Assembly: GCF_009708075.1 (NCBI RefSeq)
Contig: NZ_WMBT01000002.1
Span: 468,559-532,558, forward strand
Direction: 5' to 3'
DNA length: 64,000 nucleotides
From: Paracoccus lichenicola
Lineage (GTDB): Bacteria; Pseudomonadota; Alphaproteobacteria; Rhodobacterales; Rhodobacteraceae
Part shown: in pieces, positions 32,089 through 40,787 of the stretch
Position numbering within the stretch: the first letter of the stretch is position 1
How the letters are laid out: the number at the start of each line of letters is the position of its first letter
Translations under genes and position numbers: made by a program
The notes under the pieces: model-generated
The model's database searches: none
What the model saw: only the letters and a program-made list of their open reading frames with translations
Told to the model about the DNA's origin: nothing

Positions 32089-32122
32089 CCGCCAGCATTT
32101 GGCGGAAAAAGAAATACGTCAA
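32089..32122 (-). promoter_or_regulatory. Promoter and palindromic operator of the xylose operon
   Basis: On the minus strand TTGACG (32122-32117) and AATGCT (32099-32094) are separated by 17 bp. A perfect inverted repeat CCGCCA-N5-TGGCGG (32089-32105) covers the -10 element. Position and symmetry fit the binding site of the LacI-type protein encoded just downstream, giving autoregulation. Confidence 0.6.
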
Positions 32123-32149
32123 TCATTTTCTTGCGGCCTCTCCGAAGGG

Positions 32150-32797
32150 CTAGCCCAGGCGGGCGAAGGCGGCCAGCACCACGCGTTCGGATTCGTCCAG
32201 GTATTGCGCCAGCAGCGCCGCCGCCCGGGCCTGCTCGCCCCCCGCCAGCAGATCCAGGATCTGGCCGTTCCGGTCGATATAGGGTTCGTGCAGCCGTTCG
32301 GGGCTGTCCAGCAGACCGAAGGCCAGGCGCAGTTCCGCGATGATCTGCGCAAAGAAGGCCTGCAACCGGGCGCTGTCGGTCAGGGCGACGATGGCCGCGT
32401 GAAATTCCATGTTGGCGCTGCCCACGCCGCGCCAGTCCTGCGCCTCGCGCGCGGCGCGGGCCTTTTCGACGGCAAGGCGCATGAGGGCCACGGCCTCGTG
32501 CCGGGGCCAGGCATGGGACAAGGCGGGCACCTCGATCAGGCGGCGGACGCGGTAGATGTCCACGATGCCCGCCATCGAGGGCACGGCCACGAAGACGCCC
32601 CGGTTGGGTTCGTGGCGCAGCAGGCCTTCGCGCGTCAGCAGCCGGAACACCTCGCGCAGGGTGTTGCGCGACACGCCCAGATCGGCGGCCAGCCGGGTTT
32701 CCGACAAACGCTGACCCGGCGGCAAGGCGCCGCCGATGATGTCGTTGCGCAAACGCGAGGCCGTTTCCTCGGCCAGGCCCGGCGGATCGGTGGTCAT
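32150..32797 (-). CDS. GntR-family regulator (FadR subfamily) of the pxp operon
   Basis: A 215-residue GntR/FCD regulator. The winged helix is at residues about 8-70 (LRNDIIGGALPPGQRLSETRLAADLGVSRNTLREVFRLLTREGLL, read in pieces), and the helical FCD ligand domain follows with the usual histidines (NMEFHAAIVAL). It is divergent from the NRAMP-like/5-oxoprolinase operon, with a FadR-type palindrome between them, so it very likely controls that operon. Confidence 0.9.
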   Translation of the reverse strand: MTTDPPGLAEETASRLRNDIIGGALPPGQRLSETRLAADLGVSRNTLREVFRLLTREGLLRHEPNRGVFVAVPSMAGIVDIYRVRRLIEVPALSHAWPRHEAVALMRLAVEKARAAREAQDWRGVGSANMEFHAAIVALTDSARLQAFFAQIIAELRLAFGLLDSPERLHEPYIDRNGQILDLLAGGEQARAAALLAQYLDESERVVLAAFARLG

Positions 32798-32944
32798 GTC
32801 TGGTTTCCTGTGTTCCGGGCGGCAGAATGGACGGCGCCTTGGCCCAAGGCAAGCGAATCGCCCCTGTGGGAACAGGGATCGAAGGAACAAACCCCTGCCC
32901 CGATGCCCATCAGAGCGGCTGATGATCCCCGCTCATCAGCTATT

Positions 32945-32955
32945 TTGTTCAACAA
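32945..32955. promoter_or_regulatory. FadR-type operator palindrome
   Basis: TTGTTCAACAA fits the GntR/FadR-subfamily consensus TNGTNNNACNA exactly. It lies between the GntR gene and the divergent transport/oxoprolinase operon. A TTGACA at 32981-32986 downstream could be the -35 of the rightward promoter, but no good -10 was seen. Confidence 0.55.
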
Positions 32956-33057
32956 TCAATATCACCCTGTCACATAATTGTTGACAGACTGCGCGGCGAC
33001 CTTCACCCTTTCCCCATTCCGAAATCGCCGCCCTCCCCTGCAGCAGGAGCATGACTG

Positions 33058-34290
33058 ATGAGTGCAACAGCCGTTCCCACGGCCGCCAATGCCACCCTGC
33101 GGGGCGGGTTCCTGGCGGCGATCTTCCTGATGGCGACATCGGCCATCGGGCCGGGCTTCATCACCCAGACCGCGACCTTCACCGCCAAGCTGGGTGCGGC
33201 CTTCGCCTTCGCGATCCTGGCCTCGATCCTGATCGACTTCGTGGTGCAGCTGAACATCTGGCGCATCACCGCGCTGACGCGGCGGAACGCGTCGGAAACC
33301 GCCAATGCCGCAATCCCCGGTTCGGGCTATCTGCTGGCGGTGCTGGTGATGGTCGGCGGACTGGCCTTCAACGTGGGCAACATCGCGGGCGCAGGCCTGG
33401 GGATGAACGCCATGTTCGGCCTGGACCCCAAGATCGGCGGCGCGATCTCGGCCCTGCTGGCGATCGGCGTGTTCCTGTCGAAACGCGCGGGGCTGCTGCT
33501 GGACCGGTCGCTGATCGGGCTTGGCATCCTGATGATCGCCATGACGCTGATCGTGGCCGTCACCTCGAACCCGCCGGTGGGCGAGGCGCTGCGCCAGACG
33601 ATCTTTCCGGCCATGATCGACTTTCCGACCATCACCACCATCGTGGGCGGCACGGTCGGCGGATACATCACCTATTCCGGCGCGCACCGCCTTCTGGACA
33701 AGGGCCTGGTGGGCGAGGAGAACCTGGCCGCCGTCACCAAGGCCTCGCTGACCGGGATCGCGGTCACGGGCGTGATGCGCTTCGTGCTGTTCCTGGCGAT
33801 CCTGGGCGTCGTGGCGTCGGGCGTGACGCTGGATCTGTCCAGCCAGGCGGCGAACCCCGCGGGCCAGGCCTTCGCCTTTGCCTTGGGCGACTTGGGGATG
33901 CGGATCTTCGGCGTGGTCCTGTGGGCCGCGGCCATCACCTCGGTCATCGGGGCGGCCTATACCTCGGTCAGCTTTCTGGTGGCCTTCATGCCCATGCCCG
34001 AACGCAGCCGCAACATCGCCACCGTGATCTTCATCGCCGTGTCGCTGGCGGTCTTCCTGTCCATCGGCACCGCGCCCGCCGCCCTGCTGGTCTTCGTGGG
34101 CGGCTTCAACGGCTTGATCCTGCCCATCGGGTTGACGATCTTCACCTATGTGGGCTTCGCGCGGCCCGACCTGATGGGCGGGCACCGTTACAACCGGCCG
34201 CTTCTGATCCTCAGCGCCATCGTCTGCGCGCTGACCTGGTACATGGGCTATCGTTCCATCGGCCCGATCTTTGCCTTCCTGGGCCTGTAA
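33058..34290 (+). CDS. NRAMP-family transporter (YcsG-like)
   Basis: A 410-residue multi-spanning protein with about eleven membrane helices, related to NRAMP divalent-metal transporters but of the YcsG-like branch found beside 5-oxoprolinase genes. Visible segments are [27 protein letters not shown] and [18 protein letters not shown]. The canonical NRAMP metal motif DPGN is not present; GPGFITQ occupies the first helix, so the substrate may be an organic acid and not a metal. AGGAG precedes the ATG by 8 bp. It is likely to import the substrate of the downstream enzymes. Confidence 0.82.
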   Translation: MSATAVPTAANATLRGGFLAAIFLMATSAIGPGFITQTATFTAKLGAAFAFAILASILIDFVVQLNIWRITALTRRNASETANAAIPGSGYLLAVLVMVGGLAFNVGNIAGAGLGMNAMFGLDPKIGGAISALLAIGVFLSKRAGLLLDRSLIGLGILMIAMTLIVAVTSNPPVGEALRQTIFPAMIDFPTITTIVGGTVGGYITYSGAHRLLDKGLVGEENLAAVTKASLTGIAVTGVMRFVLFLAILGVVASGVTLDLSSQAANPAGQAFAFALGDLGMRIFGVVLWAAAITSVIGAAYTSVSFLVAFMPMPERSRNIATVIFIAVSLAVFLSIGTAPAALLVFVGGFNGLILPIGLTIFTYVGFARPDLMGGHRYNRPLLILSAIVCALTWYMGYRSIGPIFAFLGL

Positions 34291-34300
34291 GGGGGATCCC

Positions 34301-35068
34301 GTGCGAACCATCGACCTGAACAGCGACCTGGGCGAGGGCTATGGCGCCTGGACCATGGGCGACGACGCCGCCATGCTGGGCATCGTCAGTTCCGCCAACA
34401 TCGCCTGCGGCTTTCACGCGGGCGATCCGCTGACCATCCGCGCGACCGTCACGCAAGCGGCGGCGCGGGGCGTGGCGGTGGGGGCGCATGTGTCCTATCC
34501 CGACCGCGTGGGCTTCGGGCGGCGTCCGATGGACGTGACTTCGGCGGAACTGACCGCCGACGTGATCTATCAGATCGGCGCCTTGCAGGGCATCGCGAAG
34601 GCGGCAGGGACGCGCGTGAGCTATGTGAAGCCGCACGGGGCGCTCTACAACACCATCGCCACCGACGCGCGGCAGGCCGATGCGGTGATCGCGGCGATCA
34701 AGGAGATCGATCCCTCGCTGGTGCTGATGGCGCTTGCCGGGGCGCCGATCCTGTCCCGCGCGGCGGATGCCGGGCTTGCCACCGTGGCCGAGGCTTTCGG
34801 CGACCGCGCCTATACGCCGGACGGGCAACTGGTGTCCCGCCGCGACAAGGGCGCGGTGCTGCACGACGCCGATGCCGTCGCCGCCCGGATGCTGCGGCTG
34901 GCCACCGAAGGCGTGATCGAGGCCATCGACGGCACCCCCCTGCGCCTGAAGGCGCAAAGCATCTGCGTGCATGGCGACAGCGCGGGCGCAGTGGACATGG
35001 CGCGGCGCATCCGCGAGGACCTGGTCGCAGGCGGCGTCGCCGTCGCCCCCTTCGCGGGGGCCGCGTGA
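34301..35068 (+). CDS. pxpA: 5-oxoprolinase subunit A (LamB/YcsF family)
   Basis: A 255-residue PxpA. The start [16 protein letters not shown] and the following [34 protein letters not shown] and [16 protein letters not shown] are hallmarks of the LamB/YcsF family. With PxpB and PxpC it cleaves 5-oxoproline (pyroglutamate) to glutamate using ATP. The GTG start at 34301 is chosen because GGGGG precedes it and it begins the conserved sequence. It sits 10 bp after the transporter gene. Confidence 0.93.
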   Translation: MRTIDLNSDLGEGYGAWTMGDDAAMLGIVSSANIACGFHAGDPLTIRATVTQAAARGVAVGAHVSYPDRVGFGRRPMDVTSAELTADVIYQIGALQGIAKAAGTRVSYVKPHGALYNTIATDARQADAVIAAIKEIDPSLVLMALAGAPILSRAADAGLATVAEAFGDRAYTPDGQLVSRRDKGAVLHDADAVAARMLRLATEGVIEAIDGTPLRLKAQSICVHGDSAGAVDMARRIREDLVAGGVAVAPFAGAA

Positions 35069-35127
35069 TGCGTGCCGAACTGGACACCGCCCGGACCGAC
35101 ATTCCCGACAGCCGGTGGCAGTTGTGA
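35068..35127 (+). CDS. Possible 19-residue coupling ORF between pxpA and pxpBC
   Basis: An ATG at 35068 overlaps the pxpA stop as TGATG, reads 19 codons and stops 2 bp before the pxpBC ATG at 35130. The peptide ([19 protein letters not shown]) resembles nothing I know. pxpBC has no clear ribosome site of its own, so this frame could serve to carry ribosomes across. It may equally be chance. Confidence 0.2.
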   Translation: MRAELDTARTDIPDSRWQL

Positions 35128-35129
35128 CG

Positions 35130-36671
35130 ATGCGCTTTCTGCCCGTCGGCCCGCGCACGCTGCTGGTGGAACTGGCCGATCTGGACGAGACGTTGGCGCT
35201 GTTCGACGCGCTGCTGGCCGATCCCCTGCCGGGCGTCACCGAGATCATCCCCGCCGCCCGCACGCTGATGGTCCGCGTGGCCCCCGGCCTTGCCGCCGAT
35301 GGCGCGCTGGCCGGGGCGATCCAGGCCCGCCAACCCGCGCCGGGCACGGTTCGTCAGGCAGGCCCGCTGGAAACCGTCGAGATCCCCATGACCTATGATG
35401 GCGCGGATCTGGCCGATGTCGCCGCCTACATGAGCCTGACCGTGGCCGAGGTCATCGCCGCCCACCAGGCCGCGACCTGGCAGGTGGCCTTTTGCGGCTT
35501 CGCGCCCGGCTTCGCCTACATGACCGGTGACGACCCGCGCTTCGATGTGCCCCGCCGTCCCGCGCCGCGCACGCGGATCCCGGCGGGGTCGGTGGCGCTG
35601 GCCGCGCGCTTCTGCGGCATCTATCCGCAGGACACGCCGGGCGGCTGGCAACTGATCGGCACGACGCGGGTGCCGATGTGGGATTTGTCGCGCGACCCGC
35701 CTGCGCTTCTGCATCCCGGCGTCAGGGCGCGATTTGTCGAGGGGGTGGCGCAGATCCATCCCTCGGTTGCCATTCCCCAACCGCAGGGCCAGCCTGCGCT
35801 GACGGTGGTGCAAACCGCCTTTCCCATCGTCTTCCAGGATGAAGGGCGTCCGGGACAGGGCGGGCAAGGCGTCTCGGCATCCGGCGCGCTGGACAGGGGG
35901 GCAATGCGCCGGGCGAACCGCGCGGTTGGCAATCCGTCCGACGCGCCGGTCCTGGAAATCACCCTCGGTCCCGTGCGGCTGCGGGCGGACCGGCCGGTGA
36001 CGCTGGCCCTGACCGGCGCGGGGCAGGCCACGGTTGCGGGGCACGCCATGCCCACGGCCTTCGCGCTCGATGCGGGGGACGAGGTGCTGATCCCGCCCCC
36101 CGCCGCCGGGATGCGCAGCTATCTGGCGCTGCGCGGCGGCTTTGACGTGGCCCCGGTGCTGGGATCGGCGGCGACCGACACCCTGGCCTTCGTCGGTCCC
36201 GATTCGCTGACCAGCGGCGCCCTCCTTTACGCCGCGAACAACCCTGCGACAGCCATTGCAGCGCCCGAGGATCAGCCCGCCTTGCCGAAACCGGGTGATG
36301 TCGTGGACCTGCCCGTCACCCTCGGCCCCCGCGCCGACTGGTTCTCGGACAACATGATTGCGCACTTCCTGTCCCAGGACTGGCTGGTCACGCCGCAATC
36401 GTCCCGCGTGGGCATCCGGCTGGAAGGCGCACCCGTCACCCGCGAGGACGCCCGCGAACTGCCGTCCGAGGGCACGGAGACCGGCGCCATCCAGATCCCC
36501 CATTCCGGCCAGCCGGTGCTGTTCCTGGCCGACCACCCGCTGACCGGCGGCTATCCGGTGATCGCCACGCTGCGCCCCGAGGCGCTGGATCTGGCGGGCC
36601 AGATCCCCCCCGGCGCGCGCATCCGCTTCACCGCCGCCGCCCCCTTCCAGGACATCGAGGCAAAGCCATGA
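35130..36671 (+). CDS. 5-oxoprolinase subunits B and C fused (KipI-KipA)
   Basis: A 513-residue fusion. The KipI/PxpB domain covers about 1-210, with [18 protein letters not shown] and [21 protein letters not shown]. The KipA/PxpC carboxyltransferase-like domain starts near 222 ([17 protein letters not shown]) and includes [18 protein letters not shown], and near the end [14 protein letters not shown]. The subunits are separate in E. coli and B. subtilis. Together the two domains also form the carboxyltransferase half of urea carboxylase. The gene overlaps the biotin carboxylase gene downstream (ATGA). Confidence 0.92.
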   Translation: MRFLPVGPRTLLVELADLDETLALFDALLADPLPGVTEIIPAARTLMVRVAPGLAADGALAGAIQARQPAPGTVRQAGPLETVEIPMTYDGADLADVAAYMSLTVAEVIAAHQAATWQVAFCGFAPGFAYMTGDDPRFDVPRRPAPRTRIPAGSVALAARFCGIYPQDTPGGWQLIGTTRVPMWDLSRDPPALLHPGVRARFVEGVAQIHPSVAIPQPQGQPALTVVQTAFPIVFQDEGRPGQGGQGVSASGALDRGAMRRANRAVGNPSDAPVLEITLGPVRLRADRPVTLALTGAGQATVAGHAMPTAFALDAGDEVLIPPPAAGMRSYLALRGGFDVAPVLGSAATDTLAFVGPDSLTSGALLYAANNPATAIAAPEDQPALPKPGDVVDLPVTLGPRADWFSDNMIAHFLSQDWLVTPQSSRVGIRLEGAPVTREDARELPSEGTETGAIQIPHSGQPVLFLADHPLTGGYPVIATLRPEALDLAGQIPPGARIRFTAAAPFQDIEAKP

Positions 36672-38434
36672 CCCTTTTCGCCACCGGCCCGACCCTGCCC
36701 CTGAACCGCCTGCTGATCGCCAACAGGGGAGAGATCGCCGTCCGCATCATCCGCGCCTGCCGGGACGAGGGGATCGAGACGGTGGCCGTCTATGCCGACG
36801 CCGACCGCGACGCCCCCTTCGTCGCCATGGCCAACCAGGCCTTCGCGCTTGGCGGCGATAGCCCGGCGGACACCTATCTGGACGGGCAAAAGATCATCGC
36901 CATTGCGCAGCGTGCGAGCGCCGATGCGATCCACCCCGGCTATGGCTTCCTGTCGGAAAACGCGGGCTTCGCGGCAGCCGTGGAGGACGCGGGCCTGATC
37001 TGGATCGGCCCGGACCCCGCCGTCATCACCGCCCTTGGCGACAAGATCGAGGCCCGCCGCATCGCCCAGGCCGTCGGCGCCCCCCTGGTCGCGGGCACCC
37101 CTGGCCCGGTGGAAACCCCTGCCGACGCCCTGGCCTTCGCCCGCGAACATGGCCTGCCCATCGCCATCAAGGCGGCCTTCGGCGGCGGCGGGCGCGGCAT
37201 GAAGGTCGCCTGGCGCCTGGGCGAGGTCGAGGAACTGTTCCAGTCCGCCACGCGAGAGGCGATGGCCGCCTTCGGCCGCGGCGAATGCTTCATCGAGCAG
37301 TTCCTGGACCGCCCCCGCCACATCGAGGCGCAGGTGCTGGCCGACCGCCACGGCACCGTCAAGGTGCTGGGCACGCGGGACTGCTCGCTTCAACGCCGCA
37401 ACCAGAAGCTGGTCGAGGAAGCGCCCGCGCCCTTCCTGACGGACGATCAACGCCAGCGCATCCACGACAGCGCCCGCGCGATCTGCGCCCATGCGGGCTA
37501 CAGCGGCGCGGGGACGGTGGAATACCTGCTATCCGCGAACGGCACGATTTCCTTCCTCGAGGTGAACACGCGCCTTCAGGTCGAACATCCCGTGACCGAG
37601 GAAACCACCGGCATCGACCTGGTGCGCGGCATGATCGCAGTGGCGCGCGGGGCAAAGCTGGCGGACGACAGCGTGCCCGCCCCGCGCGGCCATTCCATCG
37701 AGTTCCGCATCAACGCCGAGGACGTGGCGCGCGGCTTTCTGCCCACCCCCGGCCCCATCGACCGCTTCGACGCCCCCGCCGGTCCCGGCATCCGCCTGGA
37801 CAGCGGCGTCGTGGCGGGATCCGTGATCCCCGGCAGCTTCGATTCGATGATGGCCAAGCTGATCGTGACGGGGGCCACCCGCACCGAGGCCATCGCCCGC
37901 GCCCGCCGCGCCCTGGCCGAGTTTCGCATCGACGGCGTGGCGACCGTCCTGCCCTTCCACCGCGCGGTGCTGGACGCGCCCGATTTCCGCGCCGAGGACG
38001 GCACCTTCCGCGTCCACACCCGCTGGATCGAGACCGACTTCGCCGAGACGCTGGCCGCCGCCGTGGCTCCGCACGCCCGCGTGACGCCCGCCCCTGCCCC
38101 GGCCCTGCTGCGCCTCGCCATCGAGATCGACGGCAAGCGCCACGAACTGGGCCTGCCCGCCGGGATCATGGCCGCCGCCCCCGGCGCGCCCGCGCCCGAA
38201 GCCACACCGGCACCCGACGAGGCGACCGTCACCGCCCCTGTTCCCGGCACCCTGACCGCCTGGCAGGCCGAGGATGGCGCGACCGTCGAAGCCGGCCAAG
38301 TCATCGCCGTGGTCGAGGCCATGAAGATGGAAACCCGCGTCGAGGCGCATCGCGCAGGCCGCCTGAAGCATCTGCGCGAGGCCGGGGCATCGGTCGCCTT
38401 CGGGGATGCCTTTGCGCAAATCCTGCCGGACTAG
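36668..38434 (+). CDS. Biotin carboxylase with C-terminal biotinyl domain
   Basis: A 588-residue acyl-CoA/urea-carboxylase-type alpha subunit. It has the N-terminal [22 protein letters not shown], the ATP-grasp glycine loop [14 protein letters not shown] (about 167-180), the catalytic [17 protein letters not shown] region and a C-terminal biotinyl domain with EAMKMET (biotin Lys about 553). Carboxylates biotin with bicarbonate and ATP. Its partner carboxyltransferase is most simply the KipA-like domain encoded immediately upstream, since no acyl-CoA carboxyltransferase beta subunit is nearby. Confidence 0.93.
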   Translation: MTLFATGPTLPLNRLLIANRGEIAVRIIRACRDEGIETVAVYADADRDAPFVAMANQAFALGGDSPADTYLDGQKIIAIAQRASADAIHPGYGFLSENAGFAAAVEDAGLIWIGPDPAVITALGDKIEARRIAQAVGAPLVAGTPGPVETPADALAFAREHGLPIAIKAAFGGGGRGMKVAWRLGEVEELFQSATREAMAAFGRGECFIEQFLDRPRHIEAQVLADRHGTVKVLGTRDCSLQRRNQKLVEEAPAPFLTDDQRQRIHDSARAICAHAGYSGAGTVEYLLSANGTISFLEVNTRLQVEHPVTEETTGIDLVRGMIAVARGAKLADDSVPAPRGHSIEFRINAEDVARGFLPTPGPIDRFDAPAGPGIRLDSGVVAGSVIPGSFDSMMAKLIVTGATRTEAIARARRALAEFRIDGVATVLPFHRAVLDAPDFRAEDGTFRVHTRWIETDFAETLAAAVAPHARVTPAPAPALLRLAIEIDGKRHELGLPAGIMAAAPGAPAPEATPAPDEATVTAPVPGTLTAWQAEDGATVEAGQVIAVVEAMKMETRVEAHRAGRLKHLREAGASVAFGDAFAQILPD

Positions 38435-38634
38435 GGCGCAGCGCCATCGGGGTCGGCAGGCGGGACCCGCATTTTCTGTTCCGGTTGTGACTCGCCGGGC
38501 TTTACAAGTGGGCGGGTTCCTGCTGAACACTCAGGCGGCTTCTTCCGTCCGGCCCCCGGTCGTGAGAAACGGACCCCAATAAGGTGGCGCGGCCCGAATC
38601 GCGATCCGCCACAGCGCAGGAGCAGAGTTTCGAC

Positions 38635-39387
38635 GTGTCCGAACGACCCGCCCGGGCCCGGCATGGCTCCATGCCGGCAAAGCTGGCCTCTTTCCAGGTG
38701 CGCGGCCGCTTCCTGACCGTGCTGGCGCTTCGCATCGACACCGACAGCCCGGATGATCCCTTCTACGCGCAACTGGACGAACAGTTGCACAAGACGCCGC
38801 AGTTCTTTTCGGGCGCGCCGGTGGTGCTGGACCTGGCCAATGTCCCGGGCCTCAGTGACCAACCGGACCGCCTGCGCGACCTGGTCGGGAACCTGCGCGG
38901 GCGCGACCTGCGGGTGTTCGGGGTCCAGAACGCGGCAGGCTTCGACGCGGCGGCGTTGCAGGCCCTGGGCCTGGTTCCCGTCAGCACGGGCCGCGACGCC
39001 CCCTTGCCCCGCGAAACCGCGCCCGTCCCCGCCCCTGTCGCCGCCGCGCCCGTGGCGGTCGAGAACAAGGTCATCCACGCGCCCGTCCGGTCGGGCCAGC
39101 GGATCGTGGCCGAGCATGGCGACCTGACGGTGATCGGCTCGGTCGCATCAGGCGCGGAACTGGTCGCGGCGGGCAACATCCACGTCTATGGTCCCTTGCG
39201 CGGCCGCGCCATCGCGGGCTGTCACGGCGACGAGCGGGCGCATATCTTTTGCCAAAGCCTCAACGCCGAACTGGTCGCCATCGCGGGCCTGTACCAGACC
39301 AGCGAGATGCTGGAAGACGCCGCCCGCCAACGCTGCACCCATATTTACCTGGAGGACGAGAAACTTCGCATGGAGGTGATCGCATGA
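38635..39387 (+). CDS. minC: Septum site-determining protein MinC
   Basis: A 250-residue inhibitor of FtsZ polymerisation. The N-terminal domain (LASFQVRGRFLTVLALRI...) is followed by a proline/alanine linker (about 125-145). The C-terminal beta-helix comes next: HAPVRSGQRIVAEHGDLTVIGSVASGAELVAAGNIHVYGPLRGRAIAGCHGDERAHIFC in pieces, which binds MinD. The GTG at 38635 is chosen with AGGAG 12 bp upstream; ATG 38671 is an alternative. First gene of minCDE. Confidence 0.93.
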   Translation: MSERPARARHGSMPAKLASFQVRGRFLTVLALRIDTDSPDDPFYAQLDEQLHKTPQFFSGAPVVLDLANVPGLSDQPDRLRDLVGNLRGRDLRVFGVQNAAGFDAAALQALGLVPVSTGRDAPLPRETAPVPAPVAAAPVAVENKVIHAPVRSGQRIVAEHGDLTVIGSVASGAELVAAGNIHVYGPLRGRAIAGCHGDERAHIFCQSLNAELVAIAGLYQTSEMLEDAARQRCTHIYLEDEKLRMEVIA

Positions 39388-40232
39388 CGACGGAACCCAA
39401 GACGACCGCGCCCCTGGGGCGGGTCATCGTGATCACCTCGGGCAAGGGGGGCGTCGGCAAGACGACCTCGGCCGCGGCGATCTCGGCGGGGCTTGCCAAG
39501 CAGGGCTTCAAGACGGTGGTAATCGACTTCGACGTGGGCTTGCGCAACCTGGACATGATCATGGGCTGCGAACGCCGGGTGGTCTTCGACTTCATCAACG
39601 TCATCCAGGGCGACGCCAAGCTGAAGCAGGCGCTGATCAAGGACAAGCGGCTGGACACGCTGTCGATCCTGCCCACCTCGCAGACCCGCGACAAGGACGC
39701 CCTGACCAAGGAGGGCGTCGAGCAGATCCTGACCGAGCTGAAGGCCGAGTTCGACTATATCGTCTGCGACAGCCCCGCGGGGATCGAGCGCGGCGCCCAG
39801 ATGGCGATGTATTTCGCCGACGAGGCGGTGGTCGTCACCAACCCCGAGGTTTCGTCCGTGCGCGACAGCGACCGCGTGCTGGGCCTGCTTTCCAGCCAGA
39901 CCCGGCGGGCCGAGACCGAGGGCGCCGAGCCGATCAAGGCCCAGGTCCTGCTGACGCGCTATGACCAGGAGCGCGTGGACAAGGGCGAGATGATGACCAT
40001 CGAGGACGTGCTGGAAATCCTGGCCGTGCCGCTTCTGGGCGTCATTCCCGAAAGCAAGGCGGTGCTGAAGGCGTCGAACGTGGGCACGCCGGTCGTGCTG
40101 GACGAACCCTCGGCGGCATCCCGCGCCTACGAGGACGCGGTGTCGCGCCTGACCGGCACCCAGGTCGAGATGCGCATCGTCGGCGAGCGCCGCCCCGGCC
40201 TGTTCCAGCGGCTGTTCGGGCGCGCGTCATGA
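39384..40232 (+). CDS. minD: Septum site-determining ATPase MinD
   Basis: A 282-residue ParA-like ATPase that recruits MinC to the membrane and oscillates with MinE. The deviant Walker A SGKGGVGKTT is at 19-28, switch regions include IDFDVGLRNLDM and CDSPAGIERGAQMAMYFADEAVVVTNPE. A C-terminal amphipathic helix ends GLFQRLFGR, the membrane-targeting sequence. The ATG overlaps the minC stop. Confidence 0.98.
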   Translation: MTTEPKTTAPLGRVIVITSGKGGVGKTTSAAAISAGLAKQGFKTVVIDFDVGLRNLDMIMGCERRVVFDFINVIQGDAKLKQALIKDKRLDTLSILPTSQTRDKDALTKEGVEQILTELKAEFDYIVCDSPAGIERGAQMAMYFADEAVVVTNPEVSSVRDSDRVLGLLSSQTRRAETEGAEPIKAQVLLTRYDQERVDKGEMMTIEDVLEILAVPLLGVIPESKAVLKASNVGTPVVLDEPSAASRAYEDAVSRLTGTQVEMRIVGERRPGLFQRLFGRAS

Positions 40233-40504
40233 GCCTGTTCAGCTTCATCCGCAAGCCGCACCCCGCCAAGACCGCGCAAACGGCCAAGGACCGGCTGCAG
40301 ATCCTTCTTGCGCATGAACGCAGCAGCGGCGCGGCGGAAGCCGATTATCTGCCGATGCTGCAACGCGACATCGTCGCGGCGATCCGCAAGCACGTCCCCA
40401 TCGGCGAACAGGATGTCGAGGTCCGCATAGAGCGCGGCGACCAGATGTCGAGCCTGGAGATCAACATCGAGCTGCCCGCGACCGTGCCGTCGAAGGCGGG
40501 CTGA
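40229..40504 (+). CDS. minE: Cell division topological specificity factor MinE
   Basis: A 91-residue MinE. The N-terminal membrane-binding segment MSLFSFIRK is followed by the anti-MinCD helix region (TAKDRLQILLAHERS) and a C-terminal dimerisation domain (DIVAAIRKHVPI...VEVRIERGDQMSSLEINIELP). The start overlaps minD as ATGA. Standard operon end. Confidence 0.97.
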   Translation: MSLFSFIRKPHPAKTAQTAKDRLQILLAHERSSGAAEADYLPMLQRDIVAAIRKHVPIGEQDVEVRIERGDQMSSLEINIELPATVPSKAG

Positions 40505-40529
40505 GGACGGCGGCCGGTTTGCGGTCCTC

Positions 40530-40554
40530 TCCGGTCCCCTCATCCGGGACCGGA
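40530..40554 (+). terminator. Hairpin after minCDE
   Basis: TCCGGTCCC (40530-40538) pairs perfectly with GGGACCGGA (40546-40554) around a seven-base loop, 26 bp after the minE stop. There is no T tract, so it is a candidate terminator only by position and strength. The remaining bases to 40787 show no gene; they presumably carry the promoter of the decarboxylase. Confidence 0.45.
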
Positions 40555-40787
40555 CACGCTGCGGCATCATCCGCTGTCGCCGAAGCCGGGACCGCGTGAT
40601 GACGAAAAACTGACACGCCGCCGGGACTTTCCCGATTGCGCCCGCCGCCGCCTTGGCCCAAGCACGCAGGGCCGTCACGCGGGCTGGCAGCCGTCCTTGC
40701 GCCTGCCGGGCCGGCCCCCTTGGCCTTGACGGCGCGGCCTGCACTGGAAAGAACGGGCACCGGCGTTGCTGATCAGAAGGACAGCCC

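Noticed and set aside
38584..38634. Upstream GTG start (38584) for minC, adding 17 residues
   Set aside because: No ribosome site precedes it and the extra residues do not resemble MinC; AGGAG before 38635 supports the shorter form.
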